Source: an uncultured Bacteroidales bacterium
GTDB lineage: Bacteria; Bacteroidota; Bacteroidia; Bacteroidales; Muribaculaceae
DNA length: 43,294 nt
NCBI GenBank assembly: GCA_958418815.1
Contig: CATZGB010000025.1
Location: forward strand, 1 to 43,294
Reading direction: 5' to 3'
Each line of letters begins with the position of its first letter. Position 1 is the stretch's first letter. Positions 16,942-23,591 of the stretch are shown here, piece by piece. The notes below the pieces were generated by a model, which saw nothing but the letters and a program-made list of their open reading frames with translations, was not told the DNA's origin and did no database searches. The translations under genes and the position numbers were made by a program.

Positions 16942-18354
16942 TCAGGCGAGCGACATCAGGCGGTCGCGCGTGGCGGTGAAGTCGGCGAAGGTCTGCATCA
17001 GGTCGAGAATCGAGATGGCCGAGTTGCGCATCTCGCTCTCGTATCGCTGCGCCCCCACGGCCCCGCTGACGCTCTTGCCCATCAGGGCCGAGTTGACCCC
17101 GGATATGTCCTCGAAGAGCTGTATCTGGGTCTGGAGCATCTCCTTGGCCCCGATGTCGGCGGCGGGCGAACTGACCTGGTGGGGTTCGGCCCCGTCATAG
17201 GGGTGGTAGGGAATCACCGACCCGGGGGTGGCCCAGAGGTTGGTGTACTTGTCCCACGGCTCTTTCTGGGGCTTGCACTCCACCGGGAAGAGGAGCGCCC
17301 CCTTGGCCGACACCCCCATGATGTGGTCCATGAGCGTGATGAGGCGGTTGACATATTTCTGCTGGCCGATGACATCCTCCACCAGCGAATGCACCTCCCC
17401 GCCGACGAGGGGATACATCTTGATGGCGTAGGGGAGCGACCCGTCGGCCAGAGGGGAGTCGAAACTGTCGAGGATGGTGGCGTCGGGGGCCAGGAAGCGT
17501 CCGCGCCACACCGTGGCCACCTCCCAGCGGCTCTCGACCTGTGGCAGGCGCGCCTTGCGCCGCGCGGCGTTGAGCTTGCGGAGACGTGAGGCCCCCTGAG
17601 GGGAGATGAAACTGAATGTGGCCGTCAGCGGGTCGTGACATCTGAGCCGTTCGCGGCTCTCGAGGGTCCATACCTCGATGACGCGGCATCGTCCGTCAGG
17701 GGCGTGGAAAAATGACTCCCCCTGGGGTGTGGAGGGGAGGAGCAGCCCCGACGAGGGGGAGACCGCCCCGTAGAGCTTCCTGAGCGAGGCGGCGCGGGTC
17801 GCCGACCCTCCGGCAAACCGCATGAGCAGTTCGGCCATCGACATGTCGTGGAGCGAACCGACAAGCTCCAGGTCACACCCCCTGGGGTCGCTGAAGGCGT
17901 TGACGAAGAAGCGGTCGGGAGGGATGTTGTCGGCCCAGACCCCGTCGCCCGAGGGGCGGCGTTCGCGGCGCACACGGTGGATGGCCATGCCTGAAATCAG
18001 AAACTCCTCGAGGGTGCGGGAGTCAAGCTCGTCGAGATGGTTCATGCCGTGAGGGTCGGCCTCCCGGGTCGACGCGGGTGGATTCTCGGCGCGTTCCATC
18101 CTGAAACGTCCTACGACGGCTTTCACCATACGTCGGATAAGGTTGTTTGTCAGGGGCTTGCATCCGGCCCGCAGGGCCTCCTCCTCCTCGGTCAGGGGGC
18201 GGTTGAGGCGGTCGCGGGTGATGTCGCCCCACTGGTCGCCGTAAGTGAAGCGGCAGTGGCGGCTGCGGCGCGAGCGCAGTGGGGCCATACGGTCCCAGGC
18301 CGAATGGGCGGCCTCGAGTATCAGCCTCGCGCGGGTGGTTTCGTTGTCGGTCAT
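16942..18354 (-). CDS. Phage portal protein
   Basis: This 470-residue protein resembles P22-type portal proteins, the dodecameric ring through which DNA is packaged. Supporting features are GDQWGD near the N-terminus, KPLTNNLIRRMVKAVVGRFR, the wing region with GVWADNIPPDRFFVNAFSDP, and the long stem helix VEDVIGQQKYVNRLITLMDH. The C-terminal region has ISGVNSALMGKSVSGAVGAQ, a typical portal motif before the crown helix. It ends soon after, so it lacks the long P22 barrel. I chose the ATG at 18354; an in-frame ATG at 18429 would add 25 residues and overlap the upstream gene. It lies 40 bp after the connector-like gene in the capsid unit. Confidence 0.85.
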   Translation of the reverse strand: MTDNETTRARLILEAAHSAWDRMAPLRSRRSRHCRFTYGDQWGDITRDRLNRPLTEEEEALRAGCKPLTNNLIRRMVKAVVGRFRMERAENPPASTREADPHGMNHLDELDSRTLEEFLISGMAIHRVRRERRPSGDGVWADNIPPDRFFVNAFSDPRGCDLELVGSLHDMSMAELLMRFAGGSATRAASLRKLYGAVSPSSGLLLPSTPQGESFFHAPDGRCRVIEVWTLESRERLRCHDPLTATFSFISPQGASRLRKLNAARRKARLPQVESRWEVATVWRGRFLAPDATILDSFDSPLADGSLPYAIKMYPLVGGEVHSLVEDVIGQQKYVNRLITLMDHIMGVSAKGALLFPVECKPQKEPWDKYTNLWATPGSVIPYHPYDGAEPHQVSSPAADIGAKEMLQTQIQLFEDISGVNSALMGKSVSGAVGAQRYESEMRNSAISILDLMQTFADFTATRDRLMSLA

Positions 18355-18394
18355 GGTTGAAGGTGGTGAAAAGGGGATATGATGTTCACAATGT

Positions 18395-18934
18395 TCACAA
18401 TGTGTCGAGTGCGGCGGGGCGGAACTCATACATGGGCCGTCCGTCTGCGTCGGTCAGGCGCATGGCACACAGCAGGTATTCGAGGGTGTCGTTGTCATCA
18501 TACGCCGGACTGAAAAGTTCGAGCCGGTTGTCGGGATGTATCACCGCGACGGGCGACGACACTCCGCCAGCGCCGTATGGCGTGTATTGCGCCCTGGCTT
18601 TGGCCGACCCCGCCTCGACCAGCGTGGCCGGCGACAGCCAGCTTTTGAGCTTCACCGCCACCGGGCGGACGCACTCGCCGGGGAGCCTGACGATGAGCGA
18701 GGGGGCCGTGGTCATCGACAGGGGCAGCTCAGCCTCGCCGACAAGGTCGTGGAGGATTATCAGGGCGGGATTCCCCTCGGCCAACAGCCTCTCCATCCAC
18801 AGGCGGCATTCGAGGCGGGCGGCCGACTGCAGGTCGGCGCCGTCGCTGCGTTCGATGCGGCAGTCGCTCCGCAAGGGCTCGTAGCCCTTGCGGAGGAGCC
18901 ACAGACGCGTCATTTCATCTTCGTTGAGCAACAT
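18395..18934 (-). CDS. Connector-like phage structural protein, unassigned
   Basis: This 179-residue protein sits between the capsid and portal genes. The first half is helical, the second beta-rich (APSLIVRLPG, VAVKLKSWLSP, SSPVAVIHPDNRLELFSP) and it ends with a helix and short tail. It has no signal peptide or membrane segment. No family is recognised. Size and place fit a head-tail connector, head-closure or decoration protein. It starts 22 bp after the capsid stop, so it belongs to the same mRNA. Confidence 0.65.
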   Translation of the reverse strand: MLLNEDEMTRLWLLRKGYEPLRSDCRIERSDGADLQSAARLECRLWMERLLAEGNPALIILHDLVGEAELPLSMTTAPSLIVRLPGECVRPVAVKLKSWLSPATLVEAGSAKARAQYTPYGAGGVSSPVAVIHPDNRLELFSPAYDDNDTLEYLLCAMRLTDADGRPMYEFRPAALDTL

Positions 18935-18956
18935 GATGGCTGGCGTCTGGAGGGGT

Positions 18957-20513
18957 TCATGACTTGCGGATGATTCTCAGGTGGCTGCCGGGATAGCGCA
19001 GCACCAGGCATGAGGCTTCGGTGATGACAATCGCGTCGGTGTTGCGCACCCCGGCCGACCTCAGGTTGAGACGCTCGGTGCGGAAGGGGACATGACTGTA
19101 TTTGGTGATGTACTCGGGGTCGATGACCATGCCGCCGTCGGGCATGCCGCACTGGTCGAAGACCTCCGACAGCAACACATACAGGGTGCCGAACTTGGAG
19201 TGGATCTCGGTGAAGTCGAGTCCCCACTTGGTGGTGGTCTGGTCGGCCGAGAGGAAGCGCGAGTGCTCTATCTTGTGGAGCTGCTCGATAAGCCCGGTGC
19301 CCCCAACAAGCACCTTGCGCGACGACCCGGCGTTGTTGGTGAACGCCCGCTTGCAGAGGTCGATGAGGGCCGCCTCGCTGTCGAGCTTGTCATACTCGAA
19401 TGTGTTGTCGGTCTGGTTCCAGATGCCCCCGGTGAGCAATATCTCCTCATTCTTGTCGGGGTCGGTGATTATGGTCTTGTGGCCGAAAAGGAAATTCTTC
19501 TCCATGCCCATCCTCATGTCTATGATGGCCGCCTCCTCCTGGTCAGAGAAGCTCCAGCCCACCTCCTTGTTGGCGATTTTCATGAAGGTCGACTGCTCAA
19601 CCTGGGCCTTGAAGATCTGGCAGAAGTTGGTCTCCTTCTTGGGGAGCGCCTCAAACTGGGCGGTCATAACGTCGAGCTCGGCGGCGGCGCGGCCCATCCT
19701 CACCAGCTTCGTGCCCTGGGGCAACGCCGGCACGAATCCCTCCTCTGAGCCTTCGAGGGTGTTGTTGACCGCCAGCACCTTTATAGAGGTGGTGTCGCGG
19801 CTGATGACATACAAGACCAGCGAACCTCCCTTGGTGGCCGACACCTCAGGCACCAGCAGGGTGGCGGAGGGGTCGAAGACGGCGGGGGTCTTCACCTTGA
19901 TTTCGGCCACACCGGCGGCGGGGGTGCGCCCGGGGTCATAGGCTTCCTTGACCTCATCCTCCCCGGGACGGGTGTCGACCGAGTAGTAATCGACCTTCAT
20001 GGAGCCGCAGAGGCGCGCGCCGCCGTAACGCGAAATCTGGTCGAGCGGGGTCGACATGGGGCGTATCTTGACTATGCGGTCATCGATTTCGTTGCGGAGC
20101 AGCCCCGGCGACACGCTGTCGGCGAGCTTGGTGGTCAGCGGCGCATCTACCACATGTTCCCCCTTGCCGGCCACACCCGCCACGACGGCAAACGCCATCG
20201 CCACACCGTCGGGCGCGCCTGTCAGGAGGCAGGCCACGGCCATTCCGGCCAGGGCGAGCATCAGCAACGCCATCATGCTGCCTCCGCCGCCTTCATTCCC
20301 CTCCTGGCCGTCATCGCCGTCGTGATTGCCCGATGGCTCGTCGGGGAGGGTGGCCCCGTCGTCGTTTCTCGCCGCATCCTTTTTGGGGAGGATGCTTTTC
20401 ACTCCGTCGATGACGGTCTTGACCGCCCTGACCACGGCTGCTGCGGCGATTGTCACCGCGTTGCCAAGGATGCCCACTGTCTTGAGGATGCTGTAAAAAT
20501 TGTCTGTCTTCAT
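18957..20513 (-). CDS. Major capsid protein with N-terminal membrane extension
   Basis: This 518-residue protein has two parts. Residues about 120-518 resemble DUF5309/SU10-type HK97-fold major capsid proteins: PMSTPLDQISRYGGARLCG, ETNFCQIFKAQVEQSTFMKI, a long helix with MRMGMEKNFLFG, the loop ILLTGGIWNQTDN, then LDFTEIHSKFGTLYVLLSE and a beta-rich end. The first ~118 are unlike any capsid I know: a hydrophobic or amphipathic helix (about 12-37), an acidic glycine-rich linker (46-79), then two hydrophobic stretches (80-99, MALLMLALAGMAVACLL; 102-116). I chose the ATG at 20513 because it has an AT-rich upstream; an ATG at 20594 or 20585 overlapping the upstream stop would add up to 27 residues. 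No protease gene is nearby to remove the extension. Confidence 0.85.
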   Translation of the reverse strand: MKTDNFYSILKTVGILGNAVTIAAAAVVRAVKTVIDGVKSILPKKDAARNDDGATLPDEPSGNHDGDDGQEGNEGGGGSMMALLMLALAGMAVACLLTGAPDGVAMAFAVVAGVAGKGEHVVDAPLTTKLADSVSPGLLRNEIDDRIVKIRPMSTPLDQISRYGGARLCGSMKVDYYSVDTRPGEDEVKEAYDPGRTPAAGVAEIKVKTPAVFDPSATLLVPEVSATKGGSLVLYVISRDTTSIKVLAVNNTLEGSEEGFVPALPQGTKLVRMGRAAAELDVMTAQFEALPKKETNFCQIFKAQVEQSTFMKIANKEVGWSFSDQEEAAIIDMRMGMEKNFLFGHKTIITDPDKNEEILLTGGIWNQTDNTFEYDKLDSEAALIDLCKRAFTNNAGSSRKVLVGGTGLIEQLHKIEHSRFLSADQTTTKWGLDFTEIHSKFGTLYVLLSEVFDQCGMPDGGMVIDPEYITKYSHVPFRTERLNLRSAGVRNTDAIVITEASCLVLRYPGSHLRIIRKS

Positions 20514-20581
20514 AATTGATTTTAAAGGTTTTGGGTTGATATTAACGGTTATTCTTAAAGTGAGGATGTTTACTACGAGAG

Positions 20582-20965
20582 TCATCTGTCCCATATCGAT
20601 ACGCGGGGATTGTTGAGAATCATAGGCTGGGAGTCGGCCGGGGAGTCGGCGGCCATTGCCCCGGGTGCGTCGCGGGCCGAGGGGGATGCCTGCCGCTCAA
20701 ACAGCGCCGGCTGGCGCATCAGTTCGGCAATCCGCTCGTTTCGCCCCCTCAGGTAGCCCCGGTTCTCCGCCTCGGCGATTCGCGCCTCGATGTCATCGGC
20801 CTGTCCAGGGGGCGGCACATCGTCAGGTTGCGTGATGTCTGTGTTGCCTGCGCCGGCGGTGGTGTCTGACGGAGTTTCCGCGATGTTTTCCGCGATGTTT
20901 TCCAGGGGAGTAGGTTCTTGCGTCGGGTCATTGACGGCAGCGGCCGGGAGTGTGGTCTTTTTCAT
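20582..20965 (-). CDS. Scaffold-like acidic protein upstream of the capsid gene
   Basis: This 127-residue protein is acidic, proline-rich and probably disordered in its first half. It has a short helix (DDIEARIAEAENRGYLRGRN, then ERIAELMRQPALF) and a distinctive end, ILNNPRVSIWDR. No enzyme motif or membrane segment is present. A small acidic helical protein directly before a major capsid gene is the usual place of a scaffolding protein, so that is my guess. It is first in the unit driven by promoter B, with a leader of about 56 nt. The stop overlaps an alternative capsid start by ATGA. Confidence 0.6.
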   Translation of the reverse strand: MKKTTLPAAAVNDPTQEPTPLENIAENIAETPSDTTAGAGNTDITQPDDVPPPGQADDIEARIAEAENRGYLRGRNERIAELMRQPALFERQASPSARDAPGAMAADSPADSQPMILNNPRVSIWDR

Positions 20966-21028
20966 GATGGATTATACAAATAACAGGTTTTATAAAAATG
21001 AAAGAAAACTCATTTGTCGGAGACAGTG

Positions 21029-21075
21029 CAAAGTTACGTCGGATTTGCCCCCGGCAGTAGGATAAATTGTTACTT
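21029..21075 (-). promoter_or_regulatory. Cassette promoter B (47-nt shared element)
   Basis: On the minus strand TAACTTTG (plus 21029-21036) is the -7 box. The whole 47-nt block is identical at 39 of 47 positions, without gaps, to the block at 26061-26107. Conserved parts are CAAAGTTACG, TTTGCCCC, GTAGGA and AAATTGTTACTT (plus-strand reading). No -33 TTTG occurs at the usual 19-21 nt spacing; a TTTA lies 26 nt away. The shared upstream half is therefore probably a site for a common regulator or alternative sigma factor. It serves the scaffold-capsid-portal unit. Confidence 0.75.
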
Positions 21076-21176
21076 TGTCAAAAACTTCTGCGCAACACTC
21101 TGTGAATCAGTCTGTGGAAAAATCTCAAAAAAATGATGGCATACGAAAAATTTTTGGATTCTTTTTCGTTTCAAAA

Positions 21177-21208
21177 TTTGGAGATAGACAAATTTGTTTG
21201 TATCTTTG
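21177..21208 (+). promoter_or_regulatory. Promoter of the structured ncRNA
   Basis: TTTG (21177-21180), a 20-nt spacer and TATCTTTG (21201-21208) form a near-perfect Bacteroidales promoter on the plus strand, opposite to all neighbouring genes. Transcription would start near 21212, exactly where the first stem of the RNA begins. Confidence 0.8.
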
Positions 21209-21211
21209 CCC

Positions 21212-21468
21212 CCAGAAGGACATTGAAATTGCTATCCGAAGCCGGCTCCTTTTTCCCTGTCTGGAAATCCGCCAATCTTCAACCTTTCATCCAAGGATCA
21301 GAGAGTCTCGCAACCTTTCAAGAATTATAATGTTCTGCCTATTGGGCGCGGGAGAGACACGCGGATTTCAGTCTTTGGATCGGGCGCTTGGCGGTGCCTC
21401 AGACAGGATTGCAGACCCCCGTTTCCCCGCGCCTTTCTCTTTGCGGGGGCTTCGGACGTCCTTTTTGG
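21212..21468 (+). ncRNA. Structured ncRNA, 6S-like candidate
   Basis: Nested long-range pairs are visible: 21212-21221 with 21458-21468 (closing stem), 21236-21243 with 21448-21455 (CCGAAGCC/GGCTTCGG), 21256-21263 with 21400-21407 (CCTGTCTG/CAGACAGG) and 21264-21272 with 21361-21369 (GAAATCCGC/GCGGATTTC). The last three are perfect. A large internal bubble with a small 3'-side hairpin (CCCCGC/GCGGGG) separates the outer and inner stems, as in 6S RNA, and the bubble shows TCTCTTTG, close to a -7 box. Bacteroidales 6S RNA (the Bacteroidales-1 motif) is therefore my leading guess. tmRNA, RNase P and SRP hallmarks are absent. A plus-strand open frame here (21075-21479) is not convincing. Confidence 0.7.
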
Positions 21469-21479
21469 AAATTGAGTGA

Positions 21480-21598
21480 ATACTAAGCATTAAATTTGTG
21501 ACATAGCATTAGCGAATGATTGAACATTGCGAAGTAATATTAGCATATCCATTGCTTATTTACACATATATTGACTGGTAATATTACTACGTATGCTG
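21480..21598. other. AT-rich spacer between ncRNA and terminator
   Basis: About 119 bp are much richer in A and T than the surroundings, with repeated short words (TAATATTA twice, AGCATTA twice, CATTGC/GCAATG). No convincing gene is seen; a 20-codon minus-strand frame is too short to support. It could be a 3' extension of the ncRNA, an old integration scar or a regulatory region. Confidence 0.35.
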
Positions 21599-21637
21599 GG
21601 CAAGGAAAGTCGCGAGATTTCCCTTGCCTCTTTTTTG
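21599..21637 (+). terminator. Rho-independent terminator, plus strand
   Basis: GGCAAGGAAA (21599-21608) pairs with TTTCCCTTGCC (21618-21628, one bulge) and is followed by TCTTTTTTG. It faces away from the ncRNA promoter, so it would end that transcript at about 425 nt and protect the 3' end of the converging terminase gene (stop at 21658). Confidence 0.8.
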
Positions 21638-21657
21638 TGCCTTACCCTGACAAAAAA

Positions 21658-23553
21658 TCAGAAGTCGCCCCAGGAGGCGAGATATGCCGTGAGCTGCGGG
21701 TCGGACTCATCGGTGGCCTCCTCGCGGCAGACATGCAGCGCGATGGCGCGGGTCATCAGTATGTCGTCGTGGCGGCCCGCGCGGGCCCCGTATGAACCGT
21801 TGGGGCGCCGCTCGTAGAAGTCAAGCTCGTCGCAAGCCTCGCGGCAACGCTCCACATAGCCCCCGTCGCGCACCGCCGCCACCAGCCCGGTGACAATCAT
21901 CTGCTTGGTCTGGCGGTTGGTGTGGAATCCCGGAATGCGTGCCACCCGGGAGCCTCCAGGTGCCCGGCGGCGGTAGAGGTTGCGGTAATGGCGGTGAAGC
22001 TCATGCAGAATCAGCGCGCCCTGCTGGTAAACGGCCTCCTCCCCGTCGCTCTGGCTCTCGAGGGTGTTGCTCTCAAAGACCAGGCGCGCGTTGTTGTAGA
22101 ACGACGCCACCATGGCCCCTTTCCAGGCCAGCAGGTCATGGTCGACATGGCCGCGCCACTGGGCCACAACCCTCGGTGTCGCCCCGCGCCTGACCACCGC
22201 CACCACGCTCCAGTCTGACTTGTCGCTCAGTCCTCCGACATCTACCGCCACGACATATGAGCCCCCATCCTCGGGCAGCTCCCAGATATGGAGCCGCCCG
22301 GTGGTGTCGGCCCTGAAAGTGAGCCGCGACAGGCATCGCGGCCCGGTCACGGACCCTGTCTGCGAGACCACCTCGCCGATCAGCAGAGGCTCGGCGCAGC
22401 CCCGCCGCAGCATCTCGGTCTTCTCGGGGTTGAACACATTGCTCGACGTGGAGGTGAACGCCTCCAGGGGGGTCGACGGAAACTCGCTCTTCATCCTGGA
22501 GTGGTCTTTCATCTCGCGCCGGCGGCGGTTGTACCAGTGTATCTGCTCAAGGGTCAGCCCCGCCTCCTCCCAGAGCTGGCGTTCGTAGCCGTCCATCACG
22601 CGCCACAGCTCCATGGCATCCTCCCTTGCGGCGAACGGCAGCGAGTAGGCCCTGATCTCATGCCAGGCCACGAAGACGGCCCGCTTGCCGCTGCTGCCGT
22701 TCTCGGCCCGCAGCCATTCCTCGTGGAAGAATGACCCCACACCGTCGGCGGTCGACTCCATCACGACCATCGTCATCGGGGCCATCGCCACGGAGCAGTA
22801 GATGGCCCTCACCGTGTCCCAGGGGTCTTTGCCCGGGGTGGACTTCCAGTAGGCCGCCTCGGTGAGATGCACCAGCGACGCGTCCACGCCCCTTATGGCG
22901 TTGGGGTTGGTGGAGGCGGCCAGGTAGACACGGTTGTCGCGCCCCTCAAGCTGCAATATGCCACGCGAGGTGCGCAGCCTCGGCATCTTCTCCCCCTCCC
23001 ACAGCTCCTCGGGATAATGCTCAAGCATGTCGGAATAAAGGTTGACCACCACCTGGGTGCCGGTCATCTCGGCCCCGCAGACGATGGCGTGGCAGCCTGT
23101 GGCCACCACCGCCTGCATCCACGCCATGTACATCTCGACCACAGTGGAGCCGCCCCACTGGCGCGCCTTGAGTATCACCATCCTCATCGGCCTCCCGGCC
23201 CGGCGGTCGGCCTCGAGGAGCTTGACCACCCGCCGCTGGGGACGGTTGAGGATGAACGGCACCGTACGGCGGCTGTTCTTGTCCTTTATGCGGCAGCACT
23301 TGGCGGCCCAGTACTCGAAGTCGTGGCGGCATCTCAGCCGCGCCCAGGCCAGCGGGTCGCGGGCCGAAGGATATTTCGGGTCGGCGAGCATCTCGCGCGG
23401 CACCAGTTCGCGCCCTTCGGTCCATGGCTCGGGCCCTACCTCCACACGGTCGCCCGAGCATCCCTCGCCGCTGACCGGGTCGAAATGCTCCAGCCCGTCG
23501 CGCAGGCGGTTGCGGCGCAGGTTCTCCTCCCAGATTTCATCAAAATTATCCAT
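21658..23553 (-). CDS. Phage terminase large subunit
   Basis: This 631-residue packaging motor has both domains. The ATPase has a variant Walker A (KARQWGGST, 129-137, the K-x-R-Q type found in many phages), a Walker B-like strand with catalytic E232 (SLVHLTEAAYW), and a coupling motif near 265-270 (MESTAD). The RNase-H-like nuclease keeps its acidic residues: D438 in VVAVDVGG, E494 in LVFESNTL and D596/D597 in GRHDDILMTRA. Length is normal for the family, and I see no frameshift. No small terminase is recognised next to it. It follows the 816-residue gene by 38 bp. Intact active sites suggest selection for DNA packaging. Confidence 0.9.
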   Translation of the reverse strand: MDNFDEIWEENLRRNRLRDGLEHFDPVSGEGCSGDRVEVGPEPWTEGRELVPREMLADPKYPSARDPLAWARLRCRHDFEYWAAKCCRIKDKNSRRTVPFILNRPQRRVVKLLEADRRAGRPMRMVILKARQWGGSTVVEMYMAWMQAVVATGCHAIVCGAEMTGTQVVVNLYSDMLEHYPEELWEGEKMPRLRTSRGILQLEGRDNRVYLAASTNPNAIRGVDASLVHLTEAAYWKSTPGKDPWDTVRAIYCSVAMAPMTMVVMESTADGVGSFFHEEWLRAENGSSGKRAVFVAWHEIRAYSLPFAAREDAMELWRVMDGYERQLWEEAGLTLEQIHWYNRRRREMKDHSRMKSEFPSTPLEAFTSTSSNVFNPEKTEMLRRGCAEPLLIGEVVSQTGSVTGPRCLSRLTFRADTTGRLHIWELPEDGGSYVVAVDVGGLSDKSDWSVVAVVRRGATPRVVAQWRGHVDHDLLAWKGAMVASFYNNARLVFESNTLESQSDGEEAVYQQGALILHELHRHYRNLYRRRAPGGSRVARIPGFHTNRQTKQMIVTGLVAAVRDGGYVERCREACDELDFYERRPNGSYGARAGRHDDILMTRAIALHVCREEATDESDPQLTAYLASWGDF

Positions 23554-23591
23554 AACGCGGTGTTTTTCAGGTGTTTTTCAGATGGGTTTCA

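Noticed and set aside
18354..18429. Portal start at the upstream ATG (adds a Cys/His-rich peptide)
   Set aside because: It would overlap the previous gene, and the extra residues come from short direct repeats (ACATTGTGA); the ATG at 18354 fits portal N-termini better.
21075..21479. 134-codon plus-strand open frame
   Set aside because: It covers the ncRNA promoter and stems, and its composition has no protein-like pattern. The RNA structure explains the sequence better.
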